Source of the DNA: Methylococcaceae bacterium UBA7658
GTDB taxonomy: Bacteria; Pseudomonadota; Gammaproteobacteria; Methylococcales; Methylomonadaceae
Reading direction: 5' to 3'
Assembly (NCBI GenBank): GCA_002483425.1
Contig: DLHW01000071.1
Location: forward strand, 25,769-89,768
DNA: 64,000 nt
Shown one piece after another: positions 1 to 9,265 of this stretch. The notes under the pieces were generated by a model, which worked only from the letters and a program-made list of their open reading frames with translations, was not told the origin of the DNA and searched no databases. Every line of letters starts with the position of its first letter. The stretch's first letter is position 1. Position numbers and translations under genes: made by a program.

Positions 1-974
1 AACGCCGCGCTATGCACCGGCGCGTCCCATAACGCGGTTAATTCGGGGTCGAGCAATGTTACTGTGATCGAAGCGCCGGCCATATCCAGCGATGTCGTAA
101 AATTCCCCACCAGCGACCGTGCGATACGTAAGCCGCGTTTTTGCAAAAAGGTTGCCGCCAAATCGTAAAGCAAATACAGTTCGATCAACGGCGTTCCGCC
201 GAAACTGTTAATGTGAAGCAGCACTTCTTGACCGTCTTTGGGCTGGAGTTCATCAAAAATAATAGACGATATTTGTTCGACAATTTCCGAAGCGCTTTTT
301 AACGGCACCGTCTCGCGGCCATGTTCGCCGTGGATGCCGACGCCGACTTCCATTTCACTTTCGCTCAAAATAAAGGTCGGTTTACCCAAAGCTGGTACTG
401 TGCAACTGGTTAGCGCAACGCCCATCGATGCGGTAGTCTGATTGATACGGTCACCCAAGGTTTTGCATTCGGCCAGAGATTTACCGCTTTCGGCTGCTGC
501 ACCGGTCATTTTTTCCACGATCAAGGTTCCGGCAACGCCGCGCCGCCCTGTGCTGTGCGATTTCGGCAGGGACACATCGTCGCTGACGAGTACGGAAGCG
601 TTTTCGAACTCCAGCATTTCCGAGGCGATTTCGAAGTTCATCACATCGCCGGCATAATTTTTGACAATGAATAACACGCCGCCGCCCTGCTGCACGGCTC
701 GCGCGGCAGCTATCATTTGATCCGGCGCCGGGGATGTGAAAATTTGGCCTGGACATGCTGCATCCAGCATACCGGCGCCGACAAAGCCGCTGTGCAGCGG
801 TTCGTGACCGGAGCCGCCGCCGGAAATCAGCACGACTTTGCCGGTTTGTTTTAACGGCTTCCGCTTGATAAACCGGGGTTCAAGATTCAACTCGACGATA
901 TCCCGGTGGGCTAGCGCAAAGCCTGCAAGGCTTTCGTCAAGAAAACTATCGACGTTGTTGATGAATTTTTTCAT
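1..974 (-). CDS. dhaK: Dihydroxyacetone kinase subunit DhaK (partial, C-terminus beyond window edge)
   Basis: The reverse strand reads open from ATG at 974 to the window edge (324 codons), so the stop is outside. A GGAGGG ribosome site lies just upstream of the ATG. The DAK1 domain is clear: SGGGSGHEP near residue 55-65, a GVGIHGE segment with the histidine that binds dihydroxyacetone covalently, NSFGGTPLIELY, and SLDMAGASIT then LWDAPVHSAA near the end. Known DhaK proteins are about 330-356 residues, so only a few to about 30 residues are missing. The family phosphorylates dihydroxyacetone, using DhaL plus ATP or a PTS donor; a dhaL gene would be expected just past position 1. It lies 97 bp downstream of the HAD phosphatase on the same strand, so the two may share a transcript. 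Confidence 0.93.
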   Translation of the reverse strand, partial: MKKFINNVDSFLDESLAGFALAHRDIVELNLEPRFIKRKPLKQTGKVVLISGGGSGHEPLHSGFVGAGMLDAACPGQIFTSPAPDQMIAAARAVQQGGGVLFIVKNYAGDVMNFEIASEMLEFENASVLVSDDVSLPKSHSTGRRGVAGTLIVEKMTGAAAESGKSLAECKTLGDRINQTTASMGVALTSCTVPALGKPTFILSESEMEVGVGIHGEHGRETVPLKSASEIVEQISSIIFDELQPKDGQEVLLHINSFGGTPLIELYLLYDLAATFLQKRGLRIARSLVGNFTTSLDMAGASITVTLLDPELTALWDAPVHSAA

Positions 975-1070
975 AAGGAAAAACCCTCCGAAGCTAACCG
1001 TATCGTGTTTAACAGTAAGGTACTGCGCGTGTTTGCGCGGCAGGCAAAAATCGGACTACCCAAGTTTTGT

Positions 1071-1895
1071 TTATTTTAGCGTCCGCAACGCTCGAGTTAC
1101 CGCGGTAATATCCGGCATTACCCAAGTCGGTTGATAGCCGGATGACTTGAGATCGGCTTCGGTAGAAACGCCGGTCAATACCATCAGGCTTCTGATGCCG
1201 GTTCGGATAGCCCCGAGAATATCGGTTTCGAGTTTATCGCCGATGGCGATTGTTTCCGCCAAATTGCTTCCTAGCTTGGTCATGGCTTGCCGGTACATAA
1301 TCGGTTCGGGCTTGCCGATAATGACCGGTTGTACACCTGTAGCCGCTTCCAAGGCGGCGAGAATAGCGCCGTTGCCGTGGGTTAAACCGCGTTCGGTCGG
1401 TAATGTCGTATCGCCGTTCGTGCCGATAAAGGTTGCGCCAGCCCGGATATTGAGCGTAGCGGTCGCCAGCTTATCCCAGTTGATCGCATGGTCCTTGCCG
1501 CAGACGACGATGTCAGCGCCATTACCAGCATCGTCTTTGATTTCGTAAAGTCCGGTTAAGGTAAAACCTTGTTCGAGCAGGGCTTGAATTGCGCCGTCTT
1601 CACCGATTACAAAAACTTTCGTTGTGGCGGGATCGGTTTGTTCAGCAAGATACATAGCGGTTGCCATTGCCGATGTCATAATCTCCTGCAACTCAACCGT
1701 TACCCCCATACCGGCCAGTTTACTCACATATTGTTCAGGCGTGGAACTGGCGTTGTTAGTCGCCAGAATGAAACGGATATCCAGGTCGCGCAAGGTGTTA
1801 AAAAATTCGCTAAGTCCGGCGATAGCCTGATTGCCGTGCCAGAGTACACCGTCCATATCGATAATTAGGGCGCGAATAGTGTTGAATGGATGCAT
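1071..1895 (-). CDS. HAD-IIA (NagD-like) sugar-phosphate phosphatase
   Basis: The protein opens MHPFNTIRALIIDMDGVLWHG, with the HAD motif I aspartates (DMDG) at residues 13-16. A later IGDKLETDILGA segment is the C-terminal HAD motif. ATNNAS fits motif II, and the cap region resembles the NagD/4-nitrophenylphosphatase (HAD-IIA) class. I chose ATG at 1895, preceded by AAGG, rather than the far upstream in-frame codon at 1949, because homologues begin just before the DMDG motif. The length of 274 residues is normal. The substrate cannot be told from sequence; phosphoglycolate or another sugar phosphate is typical. Its neighbour dhaK suggests a link to triose or dihydroxyacetone metabolism, which is inference. 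Confidence 0.85.
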   Translation of the reverse strand: MHPFNTIRALIIDMDGVLWHGNQAIAGLSEFFNTLRDLDIRFILATNNASSTPEQYVSKLAGMGVTVELQEIMTSAMATAMYLAEQTDPATTKVFVIGEDGAIQALLEQGFTLTGLYEIKDDAGNGADIVVCGKDHAINWDKLATATLNIRAGATFIGTNGDTTLPTERGLTHGNGAILAALEAATGVQPVIIGKPEPIMYRQAMTKLGSNLAETIAIGDKLETDILGAIRTGIRSLMVLTGVSTEADLKSSGYQPTWVMPDITAVTRALRTLK

Positions 1896-2447
1896 GATAA
1901 CCTTAAAGTTAAATGAAGTTATTGTCCAAGTAAATCCGGTATTGTTCAAGTTCGCGTTAAATGCGCGGAATGATTGCCGGTTTAATACTCGTGTAAAAAA
2001 CAGGTTTTAAAATCAGTGATAAATTACCTAAATGATATAGGTAATAGTACTTATTTATTTTTTTGAGCACTATTGTAAATTAATAGCACTTTAAGGATTA
2101 AGTGCGCAATGCGGGGAATTTTTCTCCGCAAAATACTTCCAAGGAAGGGAAGACGGATCTTCCGATGCTAAAGGGACTGTGTTCATAGCCGGTAAGCTAG
2201 TACGGGGCTGAAAAGCGCTTGTTAACACAGATAGCGAACATTTTAAGCAAGTACTTTTTAAGCAAGTACTTTGCAGTACATTGCGCATTAAGTTGAATTT
2301 TAATCGTTAATGTGCGTTAGGAGAGTTTAATTTTTAAGATAGATTAAACGTTAGCAAATATTTTAACTTCAATATATTGTTTTTGGAGGAAAAATAGTAA
2401 TTTCATTAAGCGACTTTATTAATAATTAAATAATTAGGAGACTGAAG
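1896..2447. other. Intergenic region with inverted and tandem repeats
   Basis: No convincing gene. An 8-bp inverted repeat (ATTACCTA, 7-bp loop, TAGGTAAT) spans 2023-2045 and could be an operator for either flanking gene. A perfect 14-bp tandem duplication (TTTTAAGCAAGTAC) spans 2241-2268. The word TGCGCAATG near 2103 recurs inverted near 2280, bracketing about 180 bp that is GC-richer than its AT-rich flanks. This bracketed piece may be a small decayed insertion. A short reverse-strand reading frame across it resembles no family I know. Confidence 0.5.
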
Positions 2448-4625
2448 ATGGCAATAATTAACGGCACAAATTTGAACGATACGATTACTCCCGGCTTTAT
2501 AACGCCCGGCGTAACGGGGTTTCCGACGGCCCTGGCTGACCTTATTCACGGTTTAGGCGGTAACGATTCAATCGACGGCGGTGGCGGTAACGACCTTATT
2601 TTCGGCGACGCGGGCAATGACACCCTACGCGGCGGCGCCGGTGTGGATACGCTGAACGGCGGCGCCAACAACGATAATATTCTCTCCGACGGCGACGGCG
2701 GCACTTATAACGGCGACGGCGGTAACGATCTGATGTTTTCTGGGATAGGCGCCGAGACTATGGATGGCGGCACCGGAACGGACACCATTAATCATACCGC
2801 TTTTGGCGGCAATTATGTATTCAATATGACAACCGGCTTGACCAATTTCGGCGGTGAAAGCTATGTTAATTTCGAGAAGGCTATCATGGGTGCCGGAAAC
2901 GACAGCGTTACCGGTAATACGGCGAATAATAGCATCAACGGTGGTGCGGGTAACGATACCCTGGTCGGCGGTGCGGGTAGGGATACGTTGATCGGCGGTG
3001 CGGGCAACGACTTGATTACTTCCGACGGCGATGGCGGCAGTTACCGCGGCGATGCCGGTAACGATTACATGATTTCCGGTCTTGGCCCTGAAACCATGAA
3101 CGGCGGCGGCGGTCTCGGCGACACCATAGACCATACCGCTTTCGACGGCGCTTATGTATTCAATATGGCGACCGGCTTAACTAATTTCGGCGGCGAAAGC
3201 TATATTGGTTTCGAAAACGCCATCATGGGCGACGGTAACGACAGTGTGACCGGTAACGCCGCCAACAACAGCATCAACGGCGGTCTGGGCAACGACACCC
3301 TGGTCGGCGGTGCGGGCATCGATACCTTGATCGGCGGTTTGGGCAACGACCTGATTACCTCCGACGGAGACAGCGGTAGCTACAGCGGCGGCGACGGCGA
3401 CGATTACATGATTTCTGGCCTGGGCGATGAAACCATGGATGGCGGCAATGGTGTCGATACGATCGATCATACGGCTTTCGACGGTGCCTATGTCTTCAAC
3501 ATGGCAACCGGTTTGACTAATTTTCCGGGCGAGCGCTATTTCAATTTCGAAAACGCCATCATGGGTGACGGTAACGACAGTGTAACCGGTAACGCCGCCA
3601 ACAACAGCATCAACGGCGGTGTGGGCAACGACACCCTGGTCGGGGGCGCAGGCGTTGATACCTTGATCGGCGGCTTGGGTAATGACTTGATTACCTCCGA
3701 CGGCGATAGCGGGATTTATTTTGGCGATGACGGTAACGACTACATGATTGCCGGTTTGGGCGGTGAAACCATGAACGGCGGCACCGGTGTAGACACTATC
3801 GACCTAGCGACATTCGACGGTAACTATGTATTCAACATGGCGACAGGATTGACTAACTTCTTCAACGAAAGCTACGTAAATTTCGAAAACGCCATCATGG
3901 GTGACGGTAACGACAGCGTGACCGGTAACTCTGCCAACAACAGCATCAACGGCGGTCTGGGCAACGACACCCTGGTCGGGGGCGCAGGCGTCGATACCTT
4001 GATCGGCGGCTTGGGTAATGACTTGATTACCTCCGACGGCGATAGCGGGCTTTATTTTGGCGATGACGGTAACGACTACATGATTGCCGGTTTGGGCGGT
4101 GAAACCATGAACGGCGGCACCGGTGTAGACACTATCGACCTAGCGACATTCGACGGTAACTATGTATTCAACATGGCGACAGGATTGACTAACTTCTTCA
4201 ACGAAAGTTACGTCAACTTCGAAAATGTCGTGATGGGCGACGGTAACGACAGCGTCACCGGTAACTCTGCCAACAATAACATGAACGGCGGTCTCGGTAA
4301 CGATACGTTAGCCGGCGCATTCGGCGCTGATGTTCTGGAAGGCGGTCTAGGTGCGGATGTATTTGATTATAACGCAACGTCGGATTCAACCTCGGTACTC
4401 AGAGATGTCATTAATAATTTCAACTGGAGCCAAGGCGATAAAATCGATCTTTCAAATATTGACGGCAACATCTTTTTAGCTGGAGATCAGGCAATGAGCG
4501 TAACCTTTAATAGTACCACCGGAATTTTGACGGCGGATGTTTTGGGTACGATAGGTATTGATGTAGAGATACAGTTAGTGGGTTTCCAACCCGGGTTCTC
4601 TGTATCGTTGGATGTCATCGCATAA
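2448..4625 (+). CDS. RTX calcium-binding repeat protein, probable type I secretion substrate
   Basis: The protein has 725 residues, no Sec signal peptide and very many GGxGNDxL-type nonapeptides. These bind calcium as a parallel beta-roll in RTX proteins. After a short head (residues 1-58) come five tandem units of 112-113 residues. Each has RTX nonapeptides, then a YVFNMATGLTNF-type module, then GDGNDSVTGN-ANNSINGG. The tail (about 620-725) ends in a hydrophobic acidic stretch (VSLDVIA), as expected for a type I secretion signal. The start ATG follows AGGAG at 6 bp. A strong terminator follows at 4650. No HlyB/HlyD/TolC genes are nearby, so the exporter must lie elsewhere. There is no enzymatic domain, so a structural, adhesive or S-layer-like surface role is likely. 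Function is inference. Confidence 0.88.
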   Translation: MAIINGTNLNDTITPGFITPGVTGFPTALADLIHGLGGNDSIDGGGGNDLIFGDAGNDTLRGGAGVDTLNGGANNDNILSDGDGGTYNGDGGNDLMFSGIGAETMDGGTGTDTINHTAFGGNYVFNMTTGLTNFGGESYVNFEKAIMGAGNDSVTGNTANNSINGGAGNDTLVGGAGRDTLIGGAGNDLITSDGDGGSYRGDAGNDYMISGLGPETMNGGGGLGDTIDHTAFDGAYVFNMATGLTNFGGESYIGFENAIMGDGNDSVTGNAANNSINGGLGNDTLVGGAGIDTLIGGLGNDLITSDGDSGSYSGGDGDDYMISGLGDETMDGGNGVDTIDHTAFDGAYVFNMATGLTNFPGERYFNFENAIMGDGNDSVTGNAANNSINGGVGNDTLVGGAGVDTLIGGLGNDLITSDGDSGIYFGDDGNDYMIAGLGGETMNGGTGVDTIDLATFDGNYVFNMATGLTNFFNESYVNFENAIMGDGNDSVTGNSANNSINGGLGNDTLVGGAGVDTLIGGLGNDLITSDGDSGLYFGDDGNDYMIAGLGGETMNGGTGVDTIDLATFDGNYVFNMATGLTNFFNESYVNFENVVMGDGNDSVTGNSANNNMNGGLGNDTLAGAFGADVLEGGLGADVFDYNATSDSTSVLRDVINNFNWSQGDKIDLSNIDGNIFLAGDQAMSVTFNSTTGILTADVLGTIGIDVEIQLVGFQPGFSVSLDVIA
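2625..4307 (+). repeat. Five tandem 336-bp coding repeats in the RTX gene
   Basis: Unit boundaries by the same codon phase are 2625-2960, 2961-3299 (339 bp), 3300-3635, 3636-3971 and 3972-4307. Units 4 and 5 are almost identical at nucleotide level over more than 200 bp (about 3650-3880 against 3986-4216), including third positions. Earlier units differ at many silent sites. This indicates a recent duplication or gene conversion of the distal units. Confidence 0.92.
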
Positions 4626-4649
4626 GGCACTTCTGTTAAGTTAATTAAC

Positions 4650-4684
4650 AACCTTTGGTGCTATTCAGCACCAAAGGTTTTTTT
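4650..4684 (+). terminator. Rho-independent terminator after RTX gene
   Basis: A perfect 13-bp stem (AACCTTTGGTGCT with AGCACCAAAGGTT, loop ATTC) runs into seven T residues, 25 bp after the RTX stop codon. Confidence 0.93.
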
Positions 4685-5297
4685 GCGCGTTAGGCGCCAG
4701 TTAAGTATCTTTACATGGTTTGTGGAGTGCGAACAGGTTGAATTCAGACAAGGCTCGGCAGACGTGCTACGAACGAAACTAGCGCCATTCCGGGTTTATC
4801 AAAGCGGCCGATCGGAGCCGCGTATATATAGACCGTTCCATCTTGGCGATATCAGGCCAAAATAATTTAACGGCCTGATTTTGCGATTTGCAGTCTATAA
4901 CAGTTTCTAAAACCGAACTTTTTACCTTGTTAATTAATGCATTAATCTAAGCCAGGATAGCAAAATTGGTTTTGAGACTGCGTAAAAAACAAATCAATGA
5001 AGGTGTAAATTCCTAAAATTCAATGCGCTTTTTTCAAGCGTTCAGATAAATTGCAAGTTTCATCAAGTAGAAACAAGAAGCTTTCCATGCTTTATTAACA
5101 ATTTTCCGGGCCATTTCACTCTGCTCGTGTTGGTTAATTTGCTATCATGTGACTGGATTTCCGGTATTTTTGAATTTCTTGAGTCCGAGCGAACGCGCTT
5201 TGCTATTGGTTTTGGATCATCTTTTTGAGCTTGAGATCGATATCAATCGTTAAGGTTTCACTCAATAATATCGCTTTACTTAATTGCCCAATTTTCC
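4685..5297. other. Intergenic region upstream of dnaB
   Basis: No recognisable gene in about 610 bp. A 60-codon frame at 4683-4865 starts inside the terminator T-run and has no family resemblance. The last 170 bp must hold the dnaB promoter, but I see no near-consensus -35/-10 pair there. Confidence 0.5.
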
Positions 5298-6692
5298 ATG
5301 TCAGAAAGTTTTTTAATAGAACCGGATTACGCCTACGAATCATTAAAAATTCCGCCGAATTCCATCCAAGCCGAGCAGTCGGTCTTGGGCGGTTTGATGT
5401 TGGATAATATGACTTGGGATTCGATTGCGGATAAAATCGGAGAAAGCGATTTTTACCGCCGGGATCATCAGTTAATCTTCCGCACCATTGCCAAGCTGGC
5501 GGAGGACCAGACGCCTTTCGATGTCATCACCATTTCGGAAAAACTAGAGGCAACGGGCGATTTAGAAACGGTTGGCGGGCTTCCTTATTTAGGTATGCTG
5601 GCGCGGGATACGCCCAGCGCCGCTAATATCGTCAGCTACGCCGGTATCGTAAGGGATCGATCGGTTTTGCGGCAATTAATCCACGCCGGCACTAAAATTA
5701 CCGATTCGGCGTTCAATACCGAAGGCCGGGAGACTTTCGAGCTTTTAGAAGAAGCCGAGCGCGAGGTTTTTAAAATCGCCGAACAGCGTCAGCGCGGGCA
5801 AGGCGGATTTGTCGGTATAAAACCGCTGCTCGCCAGGGCGGTCGATAAAATCGAGATGCTGTTCGAGCAGGAAGGCCATATCACCGGCGCCGCAACCGGA
5901 TTTACCGATTTAGACGATCTGACGTCAGGTTTGCAGCCTGCAGATTTAATTATCGTCGCAGGCCGTCCGTCGATGGGGAAAACGACCATCGCCATGAATA
6001 TGGCGGAAAATATTGCGATCAAAACTAAAAAACCCGTTGCTATATTCAGTATGGAAATGCCCGGCGATGCGTTGGCGATGCGTATGATGTCGTCGCTGGG
6101 ACGTATCGATCAACACCGGGTCAGGACGGGCAAGCTGGAAGACCACGAGTGGCCCCGCTTGACGTCCGCCATCAGTTTGTTGGGCGAAACCAAAATGTTT
6201 ATCGACGATACGCCGGCGCTAACGCCCACCGAAGTACGAGCCCGGGCGAGACGGTTAACCCGCGAACACGGGCAACTGGGTTTAATCGTGCTGGATTACT
6301 TGCAACTCATGCAGTCGCCCGCCAGCGGCGATAACCGGGTGCAGCAAATATCCGATATTTCGCGCGGTTTGAAAGCCTTGGCGAAAGAGTTGGATGTGCC
6401 GGTGGTGGCCTTATCTCAGTTGAACCGTAATCTTGAGTCGCGGCCTAATAAACGGCCGATGATGTCCGACTTGCGCGAATCCGGCGCGATCGAGCAGGAT
6501 GCGGATTTGATCATCTTTGTTTATCGCGACGAAGTTTACAATGAAGACAGTCCGGACAAAGGCATTGCCGAAGTGATTGTCGGCAAACAACGTAACGGTC
6601 CGTTAGGTACGGTGCGTTTAACTTTCCTGGGGCAATACACCCGGTTTGAAAATTATGCCGGTAATTCTTACAGTAGCGAGGGCTATGAGTAA
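5298..6692 (+). CDS. dnaB: Replicative DNA helicase DnaB
   Basis: DnaB is the hexameric 5'-3' helicase that unwinds DNA at the replication fork and recruits primase. The protein has 464 residues, normal length. The N-terminal domain (about 20-120) starts with PPNSIQAEQSVLGGLMLD. The RecA-like domain has Walker A GRPSMGKTT at residues 222-230, SMEMP, Walker B LIVLDYLQLM and the QISDISRGLKALAKEL segment. No intein interrupts it. The ATG follows an AT-rich leader with a poor ribosome site. alr starts within about 10 bp of its stop, so dnaB and alr are probably co-transcribed, an arrangement common in gammaproteobacteria. Confidence 0.97.
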   Translation: MSESFLIEPDYAYESLKIPPNSIQAEQSVLGGLMLDNMTWDSIADKIGESDFYRRDHQLIFRTIAKLAEDQTPFDVITISEKLEATGDLETVGGLPYLGMLARDTPSAANIVSYAGIVRDRSVLRQLIHAGTKITDSAFNTEGRETFELLEEAEREVFKIAEQRQRGQGGFVGIKPLLARAVDKIEMLFEQEGHITGAATGFTDLDDLTSGLQPADLIIVAGRPSMGKTTIAMNMAENIAIKTKKPVAIFSMEMPGDALAMRMMSSLGRIDQHRVRTGKLEDHEWPRLTSAISLLGETKMFIDDTPALTPTEVRARARRLTREHGQLGLIVLDYLQLMQSPASGDNRVQQISDISRGLKALAKELDVPVVALSQLNRNLESRPNKRPMMSDLRESGAIEQDADLIIFVYRDEVYNEDSPDKGIAEVIVGKQRNGPLGTVRLTFLGQYTRFENYAGNSYSSEGYE

Positions 6693-6701
6693 TTGCAAGG
6701 A

Positions 6702-7802
6702 ATGGTGTTGAATTTTCCGGTTCAAGGAACGGTTTACGCTGAGATCGACCTGAATGCGATCCGGCATAATCTGAATAGAGTGCGGTCGTACGCGCCTAAG
6801 GCAAAGATCATGGCGGTTATCAAGGCGAATGCTTACGGTCATGGCATGGTTAGCGTGGCGGCAGCTTTGTCAAACGCCGACGCTTTTGCAGTCGCCAGAG
6901 TCGACGAAGGGGTGCGTTTACGTCAATCCGGCGTCAAGCAGAGAGTTGCCGTTTTACAAGGGTTCAATACGGAAGATGAGTTACAGAGCTGCCTCGATTT
7001 TCGTTTGGAAGCTGTTATCCATTCCGCTTTTCAGCTTGAACTGCTGGAAAGCCGGCAAATCGGGTATTTAACGGTCTGGTTAAAAATCGACACCGGCATG
7101 AACCGCTTGGGGTTCAAAGCCAAGGATGCCGCACAGGCTTATCAAAGGCTTAATCAATCTTCCGAAACCGGTGGTTCTATCGGTTTCATCACCCATTTGG
7201 CAAGCGCCGACGACCCAAACAGCGATTTTACCTCCCGGCAAATCGAACTTTTTAATACTGCGCTAGCGGGATTTGAAGGCGAACGCAGCATCGGTAATTC
7301 GGCTGGCATACTGGCTTGGCAAGATGCAATCTCCGATTGGATACGTCCCGGTATTATGCTTTACGGCATCTCGCCGTTTCCGGATTCGACCGGGCTTGAT
7401 TTCGGGTTGCAACCCGTTATGAGCCTCCATAGCAAATTGATTTCAGTAAAACCGGTGGCAATGGGCGAAACAGTCGGTTACGCTAATAGTTGGGTGTGCC
7501 GTAAGCCTATGTTGCTGGGCGTTGTTGCTACCGGATACGGCGACGGTTATCCCCGTTATACCAAACCGGGAGCGCCGGTACTGGTCAACGGTCAGCGGGT
7601 TCCACTAATCGGCCGGGTGTCGATGGATATGATTACGGTCGATTTATCCGCGCAACCTCTCGCCAAGCCGGGCGATAAGGTGACTCTGTGGGGGCAGGGG
7701 CTGCCTATCGAAGAAATCGCCCGCTGGGCGGATACCATACCTTATACGTTAGTGTGCGGGGTTACGCAGCGTGTGCAATTTGTGGAAAGATCTTTGTTTT
7801 AG
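6702..7802 (+). CDS. alr: Alanine racemase
   Basis: A PLP enzyme that interconverts L- and D-alanine for peptidoglycan synthesis in the cytoplasm. The N-terminal TIM barrel has AVIKANAYGHG, with the PLP-binding lysine near residue 41. The catalytic tyrosine lies in ATGYGDGYPR (about residue 279), and VSMDMITVDL is also typical. Length is about 366 residues, as usual. The frame is open from TTG at 6693, but AAGGA at 6697-6701 must be the ribosome site. ATG at 6702 is conventional, while GTG 6705 or TTG 6708 have better spacing, so the exact start is uncertain by a few residues. It sits 9 bp after dnaB. Confidence 0.96.
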   Translation: MVLNFPVQGTVYAEIDLNAIRHNLNRVRSYAPKAKIMAVIKANAYGHGMVSVAAALSNADAFAVARVDEGVRLRQSGVKQRVAVLQGFNTEDELQSCLDFRLEAVIHSAFQLELLESRQIGYLTVWLKIDTGMNRLGFKAKDAAQAYQRLNQSSETGGSIGFITHLASADDPNSDFTSRQIELFNTALAGFEGERSIGNSAGILAWQDAISDWIRPGIMLYGISPFPDSTGLDFGLQPVMSLHSKLISVKPVAMGETVGYANSWVCRKPMLLGVVATGYGDGYPRYTKPGAPVLVNGQRVPLIGRVSMDMITVDLSAQPLAKPGDKVTLWGQGLPIEEIARWADTIPYTLVCGVTQRVQFVERSLF

Positions 7803-7840
7803 AATAGGGCGGAAAGAGTTCTCTTAATGACCGGCTACCC

Positions 7841-9004
7841 ATGATAAACACACTCGCCGTTGGCAATTACCGGTCGCTGCTTAACTTAGTCGTGCCGTTG
7901 AGTTCACTGAATGTCATAACCGGCTCGAACGCCAGCGGCAAATCGAATTTATACCGCGCCTTGCGGCTGCTGGCGGAAACGGCGCAAGGCGGAGTGGTTA
8001 ATTCATTGGCTAAAGAAGGCGGCCTGGGATCGACTTTTTGGGCGGGACCGGAAAAAATATCGAAAGGGATGAGAACGGGGGATATTTCAATTCAAGGCGG
8101 CAGGAGACAGGAACCATTACGATTAAGGCTAGGTTTTTCCGGCGATGAGTTTAGTTATGCTATTGTTCTAGGATTACCCGTGCCTTCGAATACGGCATTT
8201 GGTTTAGATCCAGAAATAAAAAGGGAGAGTATTTGGGCTGGCCGTGCTTATCGTCCGTCTAGCCTGCTAGTCGATAGAGACCGGGCACTGATAAAAGTAC
8301 GCGCTCACAAAGGTTGGGATGTTGTTTCACAACATACCCCCAGTTTTGAAAGCTTATTCAGCCAAATCGCCGATCCTGCCCGTACTCCGGAAGTCGTTAC
8401 TCTAAGGGAACAAATTCGCAGTTGGCGGTTTTACGATCATTTCCGTACCGATGCCGATGCTCCTGCCCGTTTACCGCAATTGGGTACGCGTACGCTAGTG
8501 CTTCATCATGATGGACGGGATTTGGCGGCGGCTTTGCAAACAATTATAGAAATCGGTGATCCCAATGCGTTAGATGACGCCATTTCCGATGCTTTTCCGG
8601 GGGCGAGATTACAAATAGCCATTCAAGACGGACGGTTTACGGTACAACTCTATCAGCACGGACTATTAAGACCTTTATCCGGAGCGGAATTCTCCGATGG
8701 CACCTTACGCTACTTGCTTTGGGTAGCCGCGCTCCTCACACCAAGGCCCCCGCCCTTGATGGTACTGAACGAGCCCGAGACGAGTCTGCATCCCGACTTG
8801 CTACCGGCTTTGGCGAGATTGATTATCCGGGTGTCGCAAGACACCCAAATATGGGTGGTTTCCCACGCCACGCGACTGATTGCGGCGTTGGAGCAAGCCG
8901 AGGATTGCAATTCCATAGCCCTGGAAAAAAGCCTGGGGCAAACCCAAATTGCTGGTCAAGGTTTGCTGGATGCGCCGCCTTGGCATTGGCCGGATAAGGG
9001 ATAA
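7841..9004 (+). CDS. RecF/SMC-like AAA ATPase (COG4637 type)
   Basis: The 387-residue protein begins INTLAVGNYRSLLNLVVPLS, followed by Walker A GSNASGKSN (about 29-37). The C-terminal half has SGAEFSDGTLRYL (an ABC signature-like segment), Walker B LMVLNEPETSLHP and an H-loop VVSHATRL. In Walker B the usual aspartate is asparagine (LNEPE rather than LDEPE); I recall this as common in this family but cannot verify it here. There is no long coiled coil, so it is a compact ATPase. Such proteins occur both as stand-alone genes and next to nucleases in defence modules. No nuclease partner lies beside this one, and the role is unknown. It follows alr by 38 bp with a poor ribosome site. Confidence 0.85.
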   Translation: MINTLAVGNYRSLLNLVVPLSSLNVITGSNASGKSNLYRALRLLAETAQGGVVNSLAKEGGLGSTFWAGPEKISKGMRTGDISIQGGRRQEPLRLRLGFSGDEFSYAIVLGLPVPSNTAFGLDPEIKRESIWAGRAYRPSSLLVDRDRALIKVRAHKGWDVVSQHTPSFESLFSQIADPARTPEVVTLREQIRSWRFYDHFRTDADAPARLPQLGTRTLVLHHDGRDLAAALQTIIEIGDPNALDDAISDAFPGARLQIAIQDGRFTVQLYQHGLLRPLSGAEFSDGTLRYLLWVAALLTPRPPPLMVLNEPETSLHPDLLPALARLIIRVSQDTQIWVVSHATRLIAALEQAEDCNSIALEKSLGQTQIAGQGLLDAPPWHWPDKG

Positions 9005-9265
9005 TCGTTCTGTTCACCTCACGTATTTACGCGTTTCAAGCTCGTCGAAAGTTATGCGGACGACCCTTTCTATCTACCTCTATAGGCTCAGTATTCATTC
9101 TGATAGTCTAAGTAAACTGAGGTTGCGTAGCATCAGTTACTCTTTTTTGCGAACATACAGATTTAAGCTGACCGCTGGAGCCTAACGGAAGCGGGTCGGC
9201 TTGAGTGTCAAGTTAAACAAGCTATATCCAAGAAAGTTAACTGGTGATTATCAGAACAGTACAAT
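9005..9265. other. Intergenic hairpin region
   Basis: No gene seen. An imperfect hairpin lies at about 9167-9201: an AAGCTGACCGCT arm pairs with AGCGGGTCGGCTT around a 13-base loop, with one bulge. It could end the upstream ATPase transcript but has no T-run. The self-complementary AGCCTTAATTAAGGCT at 9290-9305 lies inside the neighbouring pseudogene. Confidence 0.4.

Noticed and set aside
2091..2288. Reverse-strand 65-codon frame before the RTX gene
   Set aside because: Contains the duplicated 14-bp repeat as a tandem LKSTC motif; looks like chance coding of repeats.
2625..4307. Possible CRISPR-like regular repeats
   Set aside because: Units are 336 bp and coding in one frame with RTX motifs, not short repeats with unique spacers.
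4683..4865. Sixty-codon frame after the RTX terminator
   Set aside because: Starts within the terminator T-run, no ribosome site, no recognisable motif.
7841..9004. Defence system (OLD/Gabija-like) built on the ATPase
   Set aside because: No TOPRIM domain in the protein and no helicase or nuclease partner next to it.
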